The notes: generated by a model not told the origin, from the letters alone. Shown: positions 18,169 through 26,422, numbered from the stretch's first letter. The stretch is 64,000 bases of DNA from Luteimonas sp. ANT-B3E (GCA_001683895.1 LXQJ01000012.1:40297-104296); one strand, 5' to 3'. A program made the numbers and translations.

Positions 18169-18684
18169 GTGCGCAACTACGATCTCGATTTCCTCAAGAA
18201 GTTCTCTCTGCTGCTGCTGTTCCTGGCGGTGCTGACGGGCGGCTTGATCCTCGGCGCATACCTGCTGCACAACACCATCGCGCGCGACCCCGATCCGTCG
18301 GTGGCGCAGCGCACCCAGAACCGCATCGCGCCGGTGGGCTCGGTGTACGCCGGCGCCACCGGTGCCGCATCGCAGGCGGCGGCGACCGCCGCCGCTGCCG
18401 CCGCCGCCGCTGCGCAGGTCGCCTACGGCGGCACCCTGGACGGCGCGGTGATCTACCAGAACCTCTGCGCCGGTTGCCACACCTCCGGGGCCGGTGGCGC
18501 GCCAAAACTCGTGACGGCGGTGTGGACCGCGCGCATCGCGCAGGGTGCCGATACGCTGAACCGCCACGCGATCGAGGGCTATGTCGGCGCGGCCGGCGTG
18601 ATGCCGGCCAAGGGCGGCAACCCGGCGCTGACCGACGAACAGGTCGTGGCGTCGGTCGACTGGATGGTCGACAACCTGCAGTAG
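18169..18684 (+). CDS. Membrane-anchored cytochrome c5-type protein
   Basis: A 171-residue monohaem cytochrome c. The N-terminal part VRNYDLDFLKKFSLLLLFLAVLTGGLILGAYL is an uncleaved membrane anchor; GTG at 18169 is preferred to the ATG at 18139, whose ten extra residues are Arg-rich and not typical. A long Ala-rich linker follows, then the haem motif CAGCH and the probable axial Met in AAGVMPAKGG. The architecture (anchor, Ala linker, c5 domain) is common in Xanthomonadaceae, where such proteins carry electrons near the terminal oxidases or other periplasmic redox enzymes. The exact partner is unknown. Confidence 0.85.
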   Translation: MRNYDLDFLKKFSLLLLFLAVLTGGLILGAYLLHNTIARDPDPSVAQRTQNRIAPVGSVYAGATGAASQAAATAAAAAAAAAQVAYGGTLDGAVIYQNLCAGCHTSGAGGAPKLVTAVWTARIAQGADTLNRHAIEGYVGAAGVMPAKGGNPALTDEQVVASVDWMVDNLQ

Positions 18685-18710
18685 CCGTGCCGCCGGGCGT
18701 GGCGCAGCCG

Positions 18711-18730
18711 ACGCCGCCGCGAGGCGGCGT
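18711..18730 (+). terminator. Probable hairpin terminator after cytochrome gene
   Basis: ACGCCGCC-GCGA-GGCGGCGT forms an 8-bp stem with a tetraloop, 26 nt after the cytochrome stop codon, followed by TGTCAT. The T-tract is weak, so termination is probable but not certain. Confidence 0.45.
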
Positions 18731-18796
18731 TGTCATGTCGGGACCACGCGGACCGCGCGTCGCGCCCGGCCTTTCTATCGCCCAACAGGAAACGAC

Positions 18797-20224
18797 ATGT
18801 CCCGATACGCCCCACGTCTCGCCGTCGCGCTGCTGCTGGCGCTGTCGGGCTGCCGCTCGCTGCCGCCGGGCGAGGCACCGGCGACCGCCACCGCGACCCC
18901 GGCCGACGTCGTCGTGCTGGCCGCGCCGCCGGCCGACTGGGCCGCGCTCCACGGCCGCCGCGTGCGCATCGCCGCGCCGCTGACGATCACCGGCAACGCC
19001 GGCCTCGACCGCGACGCGCGCATCGTCGCCAGCTTCGGCGGGCGGCTGTGGGCGCCGACCGAGATGGCGCGGCCCGGGGCCGACGCCGCGCGGGTTGCCG
19101 CCGGCAACCGCGCGCGCCGGCTGGCGATCGCGCTGCCGATGGAGGCCGCGGGGCAGCCCGCCCGCTGGCGCAGCGGCGGCACCCTGGCAACCGGTATCGA
19201 GGGCGAGCTGCGGCTCGACGACGGCATGCCGGTGCTGCACCTCGCATCGGTGCCCGACGTGCGCACGGCGGAACGCCCGGCGGCGCCGCGGGTCGCTGGC
19301 GACCTGCGGCTGGCGACGCTCAACGTCGAGAACCTGTTCAACGGCGACGGCCGCGGCGGCGGTTTCCCGACCACGCGAGGCGCGGCCAGTCATGACGCGT
19401 ACCTGCGCCAGCGCGGCAAGCTGGTGGCGACGCTGCGCGGGCTGGACGCCGACGTGGTGGCGCTGATGGAGATCGAGAACGACGGCTTCGGCGCCGAGGC
19501 CAGCATCACCCAGCTGGTGGACGCGCTGAACGTCGGCGGCGGCGCGTGGCAGGCGGTGGCGACCGAGGCGACCGCGCTGGGCGGCGACCAGATCGCCGTT
19601 GGGATCATCTACCGCGCCGACCGCGTGTCCGCCGTCGGCGCTCCGGCAACGTTGTCCGGCGGTCCGTTCGACTGGGGCAGCCGGGTGCCGCTGGCGCAGG
19701 CGTTCCGCGCCGGCGACGGCCCGGTGTTCACCGTGATCGCCAACCACTTCAAATCCAAGAGCTGCGGCGACGCCACCGGCGAGCAGGCCGACCAGGGCGA
19801 CGGCCAGGCCTGCTGGAACCCGCTGCGACGCGACGCCGCGGACCGGCTGGCGACGTGGGTACAGACGGATCCCACCCGATCCGGCACTGATCTTGCAGCC
19901 ATCGTCGGCGATTTCAACGCCTACGCGCAGGAAGATCCGATCCAGCTGCTGGCTGCCGCTGGCTGGCGCGACGCGCTGGTGCGCGGCGGTGTATCGCGCC
20001 CTTACAGCTTCGTCTTCGACGCGCAGGCGGGGCGGCTGGACCACGTGCTGGTCACCGACGCGATGGCGGTACGCATCGCCGGGGCCGCGGAGTGGCATGC
20101 GAATGCCGACGAGGCGCGCAACGTCGGCTATGAGGACGACATCACGCCGCCATCGGCCAGCACGCCATGGCGCAGTTCGGACCACGACCCGGCGGTGGTC
20201 GGCTTCCGCCTGCACGCGCGCTGA
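18797..20224 (+). CDS. ExeM/NucH-type extracellular endonuclease, lipoprotein
   Basis: A 475-residue protein with lipoprotein signal (LAVALLLALSGC), an N-terminal domain of about 150 residues resembling the OB-like region that precedes the nuclease in ExeM-type enzymes, and a C-terminal endonuclease/exonuclease/phosphatase domain. Catalytic motifs are LATLNVENLF, DVVALMEIEND (metal-binding Glu), VIANHFKSK (His), IVGDFNAY (Asp-Asn) and SSDHDPAVVGF (Asp-His). Secreted members degrade extracellular DNA, scavenging phosphate or loosening biofilm; lipid anchoring suggests this one stays on the cell surface or periplasmic face. Next to it, 25 nt downstream, is a hydrolase gene on the same strand. 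Confidence 0.85.
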   Translation: MSRYAPRLAVALLLALSGCRSLPPGEAPATATATPADVVVLAAPPADWAALHGRRVRIAAPLTITGNAGLDRDARIVASFGGRLWAPTEMARPGADAARVAAGNRARRLAIALPMEAAGQPARWRSGGTLATGIEGELRLDDGMPVLHLASVPDVRTAERPAAPRVAGDLRLATLNVENLFNGDGRGGGFPTTRGAASHDAYLRQRGKLVATLRGLDADVVALMEIENDGFGAEASITQLVDALNVGGGAWQAVATEATALGGDQIAVGIIYRADRVSAVGAPATLSGGPFDWGSRVPLAQAFRAGDGPVFTVIANHFKSKSCGDATGEQADQGDGQACWNPLRRDAADRLATWVQTDPTRSGTDLAAIVGDFNAYAQEDPIQLLAAAGWRDALVRGGVSRPYSFVFDAQAGRLDHVLVTDAMAVRIAGAAEWHANADEARNVGYEDDITPPSASTPWRSSDHDPAVVGFRLHAR

Positions 20225-20249
20225 CGACGCGCCGCCTATCATCGCCGCC

Positions 20250-20939
20250 ATGCCCAGCGCGCCGACCCTGCCCGATTTCCCCGCCGCCGACGGCACCGTG
20301 CTGCTGCTTGGCCCCGCCGGCGTGCTGGAGGTGGCGGTCGACACGCCGGAGGCCGACGTCGCCGCGATGCCGGTGGTCGCCATCGTGTGCCATCCGCTGC
20401 CGACCGAAGGCGGCACCATGCACAACAAGGTGGTGACCATGGCCGCGCGCGCGCTGCGCGAGCTGGGCGCGACCACCGTGCGCTTCAACTTCCGCGGCAC
20501 CGGCGGGTCGGCCGGCAGCTACGACGAGGGTATCGGCGAGGTCGACGACCTGCGCGCGGTCGCGGCCTGGGTGCGCGCGGGGCGGCCGGACGCGGCGCTG
20601 TGGCTCGCGGGCTTCAGCTTCGGCGCCTATGTGTCGCTGCGCGCGGCGAAAGCGCTGTCGCCGGCGGTGTTGCTGTCGATCGCGCCCCCAGCCGGTCGCT
20701 GGGACTTCGACGCCATCGCGCTGCCGACAATGCCGTGGCTGGTGATCCAGGGCGACGCCGACGAGGTCGTCGATCCGCAGGCCGTGGTCGACTGGCTGGC
20801 GCACAGCAAGGCGCGCGCCACGCTGGTGCGCATGCCCGACACCAGCCACTTCTTCCATCGCAAGCTCATCGACCTGCGCGGTGCGATCAAGAACGGACTC
20901 CGGCCGCACCTGCCGACGGCACCGACCGCGGGTGGTTGA
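20250..20939 (+). CDS. Alpha/beta hydrolase (dienelactone-hydrolase-like)
   Basis: A 229-residue cytoplasmic alpha/beta hydrolase starting at MPSAPTLPDFP; the ORF track extends it into the previous gene. Motifs: VCHPLPTEGGTMHNKVV, RFNFRGTGGSAGSYDEG, the nucleophile elbow GFSFGAYVSL, the acid in IQGDADEVVDP and the His in PDTSHFFHRKL. This pattern matches the widespread KANL3/Tex30-like CPA hydrolases of proteobacteria, whose substrate is unknown. The stop overlaps the GTG start of zapE by 8 nt. Confidence 0.82.
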   Translation: MPSAPTLPDFPAADGTVLLLGPAGVLEVAVDTPEADVAAMPVVAIVCHPLPTEGGTMHNKVVTMAARALRELGATTVRFNFRGTGGSAGSYDEGIGEVDDLRAVAAWVRAGRPDAALWLAGFSFGAYVSLRAAKALSPAVLLSIAPPAGRWDFDAIALPTMPWLVIQGDADEVVDPQAVVDWLAHSKARATLVRMPDTSHFFHRKLIDLRGAIKNGLRPHLPTAPTAGG

Positions 20940-22059
20940 GGCGGCAGCGACACGGCCGTCCGCGGCCTACGCCGCCGGCGCGGCCCGCGGGGACTGGAAC
21001 GACGATCCGGCGCAACACCCCGCGCTGCGCGAGCTCGACCGGATGCACGACGCGCTGGCACGTCCCGCCCCGCGCGGCCTGCTGTCGCGGCTGCGCGCGC
21101 GCGCCCCCGACCCGGTCCGCGGCCTGTACCTCTGGGGCGGCGTCGGCCGCGGCAAGACCTTCCTCGTCGACCTGTTCTTCGACGGACTGCCGCTGCCTGA
21201 AGTAAAGCGCGGCGTGACCGGCGCGGCGGGCAAGCGGCGCACGCATTTCCACCGCTTCATGCGTGACGTCCATGCGCGGCTGCGCGCACACGCCGGCGAG
21301 CGCGATCCGCTGGCCGCGATCGCGCGCGAGTGGGGCCGGGATGTGCGGGTGCTGGTGCTCGACGAGTTCTTCGTCAGCGACATCGGCGACGCGATGCTGC
21401 TGGCACGGCTGCTGGAAGGCCTGTTCGCCGAGGACGTGTTGCTGGTGACGACGTCCAACGCGGCGCCGTCGGCGCTGTACCCCGACGGCCTGCAGCGCGC
21501 GCGCTTCCTGCCGGCGATCGCGCTGGTGGAGGAGGCCTGCGCGGTGGTCGAGCTGGCCAGCGACATCGACTACCGGCTACGCGAACTGACCCGGTCGCCG
21601 GTGTACCGCACGCCGCTGGACGCCGGGGCAGACGACTGGCTGGAGGCGCGCTGGCACGCACTGGGCGGCGACGACGCGCACCGCGCCGGCGGGGTCGAGA
21701 TCGACGGACGGCGGATCCCGGTACGGGCGCGTGCGACCGGCATGGCCTGGTTCGACTTCGCGGCGCTGTGCGAGGGTCCGCGCGGCGCGACCGACTACAT
21801 CGAGGTCGCGCGCGAGTTCCATACCGTCTTCCTCGGCGGCATCCCGGTGTTCGACGCGCTGCGCGACGACGCCGCGCGCCGCTTCGTCACCCTGGTCGAC
21901 GAGTTCTACGATCGCCACGTCAACCTGGTGTGCACCGCCGACGCGGCTCCGCCGGCGCTGTATGCGGGCGAGCGCCTGTCCGGGGCGTTCGAGCGCTGTG
22001 CGTCGCGTCTGATCGAGATGCGCAGCGCCGAGTATCTGGCGTTGGCGCACCTCGAGTGA
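20932..22059 (+). CDS. zapE: Cell division protein ZapE (AFG1-like ATPase)
   Basis: ZapE is an AFG1/LACE1-type AAA ATPase that acts on the FtsZ ring during constriction in gammaproteobacteria. The 375-residue protein has Walker A GGVGRGKTFLVD, Walker B VLVLDEFFVSD, RTHFHRFMRDVHARL and sensor-region VTTSNAAPSALYPDGLQR. The GTG at 20932 is chosen because the track start (20881) lies inside the hydrolase gene; the result begins with a typical AYAAGAARGDWNDDPAQ stretch. It is translationally coupled to the preceding hydrolase gene. Confidence 0.9.
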   Translation: MVEAAATRPSAAYAAGAARGDWNDDPAQHPALRELDRMHDALARPAPRGLLSRLRARAPDPVRGLYLWGGVGRGKTFLVDLFFDGLPLPEVKRGVTGAAGKRRTHFHRFMRDVHARLRAHAGERDPLAAIAREWGRDVRVLVLDEFFVSDIGDAMLLARLLEGLFAEDVLLVTTSNAAPSALYPDGLQRARFLPAIALVEEACAVVELASDIDYRLRELTRSPVYRTPLDAGADDWLEARWHALGGDDAHRAGGVEIDGRRIPVRARATGMAWFDFAALCEGPRGATDYIEVAREFHTVFLGGIPVFDALRDDAARRFVTLVDEFYDRHVNLVCTADAAPPALYAGERLSGAFERCASRLIEMRSAEYLALAHLE

Positions 22060-22096
22060 GGATCTCGACGCCTCTCCCCGGACACCAGATATTGCG

Positions 22097-22125
22097 TTGA
22101 CGGATCAGTGTGACCGCCCTATCTT
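22097..22125 (+). promoter_or_regulatory. Sigma70-type promoter of the nrdAB riboswitch transcript
   Basis: TTGACG (22097-22102), a 17-nt spacer and TATCTT (22120-22125) form a good sigma70-type promoter. The predicted start of transcription, near 22131-22133, coincides with the first base of the riboswitch P1 stem, which supports both calls. Confidence 0.7.
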
Positions 22126-22130
22126 GTGGA

Positions 22131-22327
22131 TGTCGGTTCCCGCGGCCGCACGCCACGGGATGAAAAGGGAAGCCGGTGACGACCGTCGAGGTCCAGTCCG
22201 GCACTGCCCCGCAGCGGTTATTGGGAACGCACCTGTCATTGGCACTGGGACCCCGCGTCCCGGGAAGCGACAGGCAAGGTGACGGCCACGCGGCCGTCGT
22301 GCCCATGAGTCCGAAGACCTGCCGACA
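22131..22327 (+). promoter_or_regulatory. Cobalamin riboswitch aptamer
   Basis: The 197-nt element has the hallmarks of a cobalamin riboswitch: a closing P1 stem TGTCGG/CCGACA, the conserved strand GGGAAGCCGGTG, the B12-box core AGTCCGGCACTGCCCCGC, and the 3' core GAGTCCGAAGACCTGCC. It lies 189 nt before nrdA. The segment after the aptamer contains a strong hairpin at 22404-22425 (CCGCCCGCG-GCGT-CGCGGGCGG), a candidate for the expression platform, without a T-tract. Known aptamers of this class bind adenosylcobalamin and usually lower expression; here that would repress a B12-independent enzyme when B12 is present. Confidence 0.93.
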
Positions 22328-22515
22328 GCCGCGCGAAGCACGCCGCGCGGTACCGGCCGCGGAATCTCCGGGGTGAGATGGCTGGTGACGCCCACCCACG
22401 ATGCCGCCCGCGGCGTCGCGGGCGGTGCGACGCCGCCTTCCCACCCTGTGTGCCCGCCCGCCATGTCGCCTTCCGAGGGGAGGGCCGACCGGTGCGTCTC
22501 CAGGAACGCCACGCC

Positions 22516-24957
22516 ATGACCCATGCACCCTCCGACACCGCAACCCTCGATGCACCCGACGCGATCGACCCCTCCGCTCCAAGTTTCCTGCTGACGCCGC
22601 CCCCGGCCGCGGTGTCGATGCGCGTCGCCAAGCGCAACGGCGGCAGCGAGGCCGTCGACCTCAACAAGATTGTGCGCGCGGTGACGCGCGCGGCAGCCGG
22701 CCTGCACGCGGTGGACCCGATGCGCGTCGCCACGCGCACCATCTCCGGCCTGTACGACGGCGCCACCACGCAGGAGCTCGACGAGCTCTCGATCCGCACC
22801 GCAGCGCTGCTGACCGGTGAGGAGCCGGAGTACGGCCGGCTCGCTGCGCGGCTGCTCGCGGCCTACATCGCCAAGGAGGTCGCCGGTCAGGAGATCCATG
22901 CGTTCACGCAGTCGGTCGCGCGCGGCCACGAGGTCGGTCTGATCGGCGACCGCCTGCTCGGCTTCGTGCAGGCCAATGCGCGCAAGCTCAACGGGGCCAT
23001 CGACGCCAGCCTCGACCTCGGATTCGACTACTTCGGCCTGCGCACGCTGTACGACCGCTATCTGCTGCGCCACCCGCACACGCGCAGGGTCATCGAGACG
23101 CCGCAGCAGTTCTTCCTGCGCATCGCCAGCGCGCTGTCGGAGGACGTGCCCGAGGCGCTGGCGCTGTACCGGCGCATGGGCCAGCTGGACTACCTGCCCA
23201 GTTCGCCGACGCTGTTCAACGCCGGCACCCGCCACGAGCAGCTGTCGTCGTGCTTCCTGCTCGACTCGCCGCGCGACACGCTGGAGGCGATCTACGCCAG
23301 CTACGGCGACATGGCCCAGCTGTCGAAGTTCAGCGGCGGCATCGGCGTGTCGTACTCACGGGTGCGCTCGCGTGGGTCGCTGATCCGCTCCACCAACGGC
23401 CACTCCAACGGCATCGTGCCGTGGCTGAAGACGCTCGACTCCTCGGTCGCGGCCGTCAACCAGGGCGGCAAGCGCAAGGGCGCGGCCTGCGTGTACCTGG
23501 AGACCTGGCACGCCGACATCGAGGACTTCCTGGAGCTGCGCGACAACGCGGGCGATGACGCCCGCCGCACCCACAACCTCAACCTCGCCAACTGGGTGCC
23601 CGACCTGTTCATGCGCCGCGTCGAGGCCGACGCGGCGTGGTCGCTGTTCGACCCGCGGGTGGTGCCGGAGCTCACCGACCTGCACGGCGATGCCTTCGAC
23701 CGCGCCTACGCGCAGGCCGAGGCGCAGGGCAAGGCGCAGCGCACGCTGCCCGCGCGCAAGCTGTACTCGCGGATGATGCGCACCCTGGCCGAGACCGGCA
23801 ACGGCTGGATGACGTTCAAGGACAAGTGCAACCGCGCCAGCAACCAGACGCTGCGGCCAGGCAACGTGATCCACCTTTCCAACCTGTGCACCGAGATCCT
23901 CGAGGTCACCTCGGGCGAGGAAACCGCGGTCTGCAACCTCGGGTCGATCAACCTGGCGCACCACCTCGACGCGCACGGCGACGTCGACTTCGACCGGCTG
24001 GCGGAGACCGTGCGGCTGGCGGTGCGCCAGCTCGACCGCGTGATCGACCTCAACTTCTATCCGATCGAAAGCACGCGCCGCGGCAACATGCGCTGGCGCC
24101 CGGTGGGGCTGGGCTGCATGGGGCTGCAGGACGTGTTCTTCCGCCAGCGACTGGCGTTCGATTCCCCCGCCGCGCGCGCGCTGTCGGACCGCATCGCCGA
24201 GGCCATCTACTTCCACGCGCTGGACGCCTCGTGCGAGCTCGCCCAGGAGCGCGGCCGCCATCCGGCGTTCGCCGACACCCGCGCCGCGACCGGTGAACTG
24301 CAGTTCGACGCCTGGGACGTGGTGCCGGCGGACCAGGGGCGCTGGGACGCGCTGCGCGCGCGCATCGTCGAGCACGGCCTGCGCAACTCGCTGCTGGTCG
24401 CGATCGCGCCAACTGCGACCATCGCCTCGATCGCCGGCTGCTACGAATGCATCGAGCCGCAGGTGTCCAACCTGTTCAAGCGCGAGACGCTGTCCGGCGA
24501 CTTCCTGCAGGTCAACCGCTACCTGGTGGACGAGCTCAAGAAGCTCGGGCTGTGGACCGCGGAGATGCGCGACGCCATCAAGCTCGCCGAAGGCTCGATC
24601 CAGGGCATCGCCCGGATCCCGGACACGCTGCGCAACGTCTACCGCACCGCGTGGGAGTTGCCGATGCGCGCGCTGATCGACATGGCCGCGGGCCGCGGCG
24701 CGTACATCGACCAGTCGGCGTCGCTCAACCTGTTCATGGAGAGCCCCAGCATTGGCGCGATGTCGTCGATGTACATGCACGCGTGGAAGCAGGGGTTGAA
24801 GACCACCTACTACTTGCGCTCGCGCCCGGCGACGCGGATCGCCAAGACCACCGTCGGCCACGTGGCGGCGATGGCGCCGCCACCGCCAGAGGACGAGGAC
24901 GCGCAGGTGGTCGCCTGCTCGCTGGAGAATCCCGGCAGCTGCGAGGCCTGCCAGTGA
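22516..24957 (+). CDS. nrdA: Class I ribonucleoside-diphosphate reductase alpha subunit NrdA
   Basis: NrdA is the catalytic subunit that reduces ribonucleoside diphosphates to deoxyribonucleotides. The 813-residue product has an N-terminal ATP-cone (VAKRNGGSEAVDLNKIVRAV), a catalytic 10-stranded barrel with the active-site pair in LSSCFLLD and AVCNLGSIN, the thiyl-radical segment NLCTEILE, and a C-terminal shuttle pair GSCEACQ. The start at MTHAPSDTATLD is chosen over the in-frame ATG at 22378, which would add 46 Arg/Pro-rich residues overlapping the riboswitch leader. It is followed by nrdB with a GTGA overlap. Expression is expected to be controlled by the upstream cobalamin riboswitch. Confidence 0.96.
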   Translation: MTHAPSDTATLDAPDAIDPSAPSFLLTPPPAAVSMRVAKRNGGSEAVDLNKIVRAVTRAAAGLHAVDPMRVATRTISGLYDGATTQELDELSIRTAALLTGEEPEYGRLAARLLAAYIAKEVAGQEIHAFTQSVARGHEVGLIGDRLLGFVQANARKLNGAIDASLDLGFDYFGLRTLYDRYLLRHPHTRRVIETPQQFFLRIASALSEDVPEALALYRRMGQLDYLPSSPTLFNAGTRHEQLSSCFLLDSPRDTLEAIYASYGDMAQLSKFSGGIGVSYSRVRSRGSLIRSTNGHSNGIVPWLKTLDSSVAAVNQGGKRKGAACVYLETWHADIEDFLELRDNAGDDARRTHNLNLANWVPDLFMRRVEADAAWSLFDPRVVPELTDLHGDAFDRAYAQAEAQGKAQRTLPARKLYSRMMRTLAETGNGWMTFKDKCNRASNQTLRPGNVIHLSNLCTEILEVTSGEETAVCNLGSINLAHHLDAHGDVDFDRLAETVRLAVRQLDRVIDLNFYPIESTRRGNMRWRPVGLGCMGLQDVFFRQRLAFDSPAARALSDRIAEAIYFHALDASCELAQERGRHPAFADTRAATGELQFDAWDVVPADQGRWDALRARIVEHGLRNSLLVAIAPTATIASIAGCYECIEPQVSNLFKRETLSGDFLQVNRYLVDELKKLGLWTAEMRDAIKLAEGSIQGIARIPDTLRNVYRTAWELPMRALIDMAAGRGAYIDQSASLNLFMESPSIGAMSSMYMHAWKQGLKTTYYLRSRPATRIAKTTVGHVAAMAPPPPEDEDAQVVACSLENPGSCEACQ

Positions 24958-25976
24958 CTGCCGCCCGGCCCCGCCAGATGCTGCTCGACCCCGGCTTCGA
25001 GCTGACGCTGCGCCCGATGCGCTACCCGCAGTTCTACGAGATGTACCGCAACGCGATCCGCAACAGCTGGACCGTGGACGAGATCAACTTCCAGATCGAC
25101 ATCACCGACCTGCACGGCCGGATGTCGCCCGCCGACCGCCACCTGATCCACCGACTGGTGGCGTTCTTCGCCACCGGCGACTCGATCGTGTCCAACAACC
25201 TGGTGCTCAACCTCTACCAGCACCTCAACGCGCCCGAAGCGCGCATGTACCTGTCGCGCCAGCTGTACGAGGAGGCGCTGCACGTGCAGTTCTACCTGAC
25301 CCTGCTGGACAACTACCTGCCAGACCCGGCCGAGCGGGTGAAGGCGTTCGCCGCGGTCGAGAACATCCCGTCGATCCGCAACAAGGCCGCGTTCTGCTTC
25401 AAGTGGATCGATTCCATCCAGGGCCTGGTGCGCATCGAGACGCGCGCGCAGCGGCGCCGGTTCCTGCTCAACCAGATCTGCTTCGCGGCCTGCATCGAGG
25501 GGCTGTTCTTCTTCGCGGCGTTCGCCTACGTGTACTACTACCGCTCGCGCGGGCTGCTGCCGGGGCTGGCGTCGGGCACCAACTGGGTGTTCCGTGACGA
25601 AAGCGCGCACATGGACTTCGCGTTCGAGTGCGTGCGCCAGATCCGCGAGGAGGAGCCGGACCTGTTCGACGACAGCATGCGCGACGAGGTGTACGCGATG
25701 CTGGAGGAGGCGATCGCGTGCGAGGTGCAGTTCGCCGAGGACGTGCTGTCGGGCGGGGTCGCCGGCATCTCGACGCGCGACATGCGCCAGTACCTGCAGC
25801 ACTGCGCCGACAACCACTTCGTGCGCCTCGGCATGCCCAAGCGCTACGACGTGCGCAACCCACTGCCGTTCATGGAGCTGCAGGACGTGCAGGAGCTGAC
25901 CAACTTCTTCGAGCGCCGCGTGTCGTCGTATCAGGTCGGCGTGCAGGGAGAGGTCGGGTTCGACCATGCGTTCTGA
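24954..25976 (+). CDS. nrdB: Class Ia ribonucleotide reductase beta subunit NrdB
   Basis: NrdB carries the di-iron/tyrosyl-radical cofactor that starts catalysis in NrdA. The 340-residue product has all six metal ligands in recognisable blocks: Asp in FFATGDSIVS, Glu-x-x-His in YEEALHVQFY, Glu in CIEGLFFF and Glu-x-x-His in RDESAHMDF. The radical tyrosine lies four residues after the first ligand His (HVQFY), so the enzyme is of the tyrosyl-radical type. GTG at 24954 overlaps the nrdA stop (GTGA); an internal ATG at 24976 is a second possibility. No ferredoxin (yfaE) or nrdI gene follows. Confidence 0.95.
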   Translation: MTAARPRQMLLDPGFELTLRPMRYPQFYEMYRNAIRNSWTVDEINFQIDITDLHGRMSPADRHLIHRLVAFFATGDSIVSNNLVLNLYQHLNAPEARMYLSRQLYEEALHVQFYLTLLDNYLPDPAERVKAFAAVENIPSIRNKAAFCFKWIDSIQGLVRIETRAQRRRFLLNQICFAACIEGLFFFAAFAYVYYYRSRGLLPGLASGTNWVFRDESAHMDFAFECVRQIREEEPDLFDDSMRDEVYAMLEEAIACEVQFAEDVLSGGVAGISTRDMRQYLQHCADNHFVRLGMPKRYDVRNPLPFMELQDVQELTNFFERRVSSYQVGVQGEVGFDHAF

Positions 25977-26000
25977 GATGCCGAAGCTAGCCCGAGAGTC

Positions 26001-26024
26001 AGAGCAAGAGCCAGAGCAAGAGCC
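26001..26024. repeat. Tandem 12-bp repeat AGAGCAAGAGCC (two copies)
   Basis: Two exact head-to-tail copies of AGAGCAAGAGCC follow the nrdB stop codon. Purine-rich microsatellite-like sequences of this type are common between genes of Xanthomonadaceae (general knowledge). Confidence 0.85.
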
Positions 26025-26044
26025 GCGTCGGCAGGATCTTCTAG

Positions 26045-26157
26045 GGAGGCCGGTGACGGGGGTGCTGCTCCATCGCTGCGTCATGAGAAGGCCAAAGCTG
26101 GAGCTGGAGCCGCTTCGGCTGGTGCCGCGACGGAGGCCGGTGACGGGGTGCTGCTCC
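26045..26157. repeat. Pair of 26-bp direct repeats
   Basis: GGAGGCCGGTGACGGGGGTG continuing to CTGCTCC at 26045-26071 recurs at 26132-26157 with a single base missing from the G-run. The 60-nt interval has no recognised feature. Nothing indicates which process made the copies. Confidence 0.8.
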
Positions 26158-26167
26158 CCCCCTCCGT

Positions 26168-26185
26168 CCGGCCATCCATGGCCGG
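26168..26185. repeat. Compact inverted repeat H1 (CATCCATG core)
   Basis: CCGGCCAT-CC-ATGGCCGG: perfect 8-bp arms around a 2-nt centre. Member of a local family of four such hairpins. Confidence 0.75.
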
Positions 26186-26195
26186 AGTCGGGGCC

Positions 26196-26215
26196 GTGGG
26201 CCACCCATGGCCCAC
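26196..26215. repeat. Compact inverted repeat H2
   Basis: GTGGGCCA-CCCA-TGGCCCAC: perfect 8-bp arms and a 4-nt loop, 10 nt after H1. Confidence 0.75.
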
Positions 26216-26377
26216 CCTCCGCAGCACCCCATCACCCGCCTCCTGGATGACCAACGTGGTTTCGGACGATCAAGCGGATGCGTTGCCACGGAATCCGGCG
26301 TTGTGCATGGCCACCAACAACGCAGTGCGCCTGTCGATGTCACCGCGCCGCGACGGGGTGCGGGGGTGTCGCGTAAA

Positions 26378-26395
26378 GGGCACATGGATGTGCCC
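26378..26395. repeat. Compact inverted repeat H3 (CATGGATG core)
   Basis: GGGCACAT-GG-ATGTGCCC: perfect 8-bp arms around GG. Its centre CATGGATG is the reverse complement of the centre of H1. Confidence 0.75.
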
Positions 26396-26404
26396 GCCGG
26401 TGAG

Positions 26405-26422
26405 TCGGCCATGGATGGCCGA
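26405..26422. repeat. Compact inverted repeat H4 (CATGGATG core)
   Basis: TCGGCCAT-GG-ATGGCCGA: perfect 8-bp arms around GG, 9 nt after H3 and with the same CATGGATG centre. Confidence 0.75.

Noticed and set aside
18358-18425. Poly-Ala tract in the cytochrome c5 gene as a frameshift or repeat expansion
   Set aside because: It is a flexible Ala linker in frame between membrane anchor and haem domain, common in this protein type.
18194-20500. 768-residue minus-strand ORF opposite the cytochrome and nuclease genes
   Set aside because: Arg/Gly/His-rich shadow; the plus-strand genes carry clear motifs.
22378-22515. In-frame N-terminal extension of NrdA from ATG 22378
   Set aside because: Adds 46 Arg/Pro-rich residues with no match to the ATP-cone and overlaps the riboswitch expression region; ATG 22516 is the family start.
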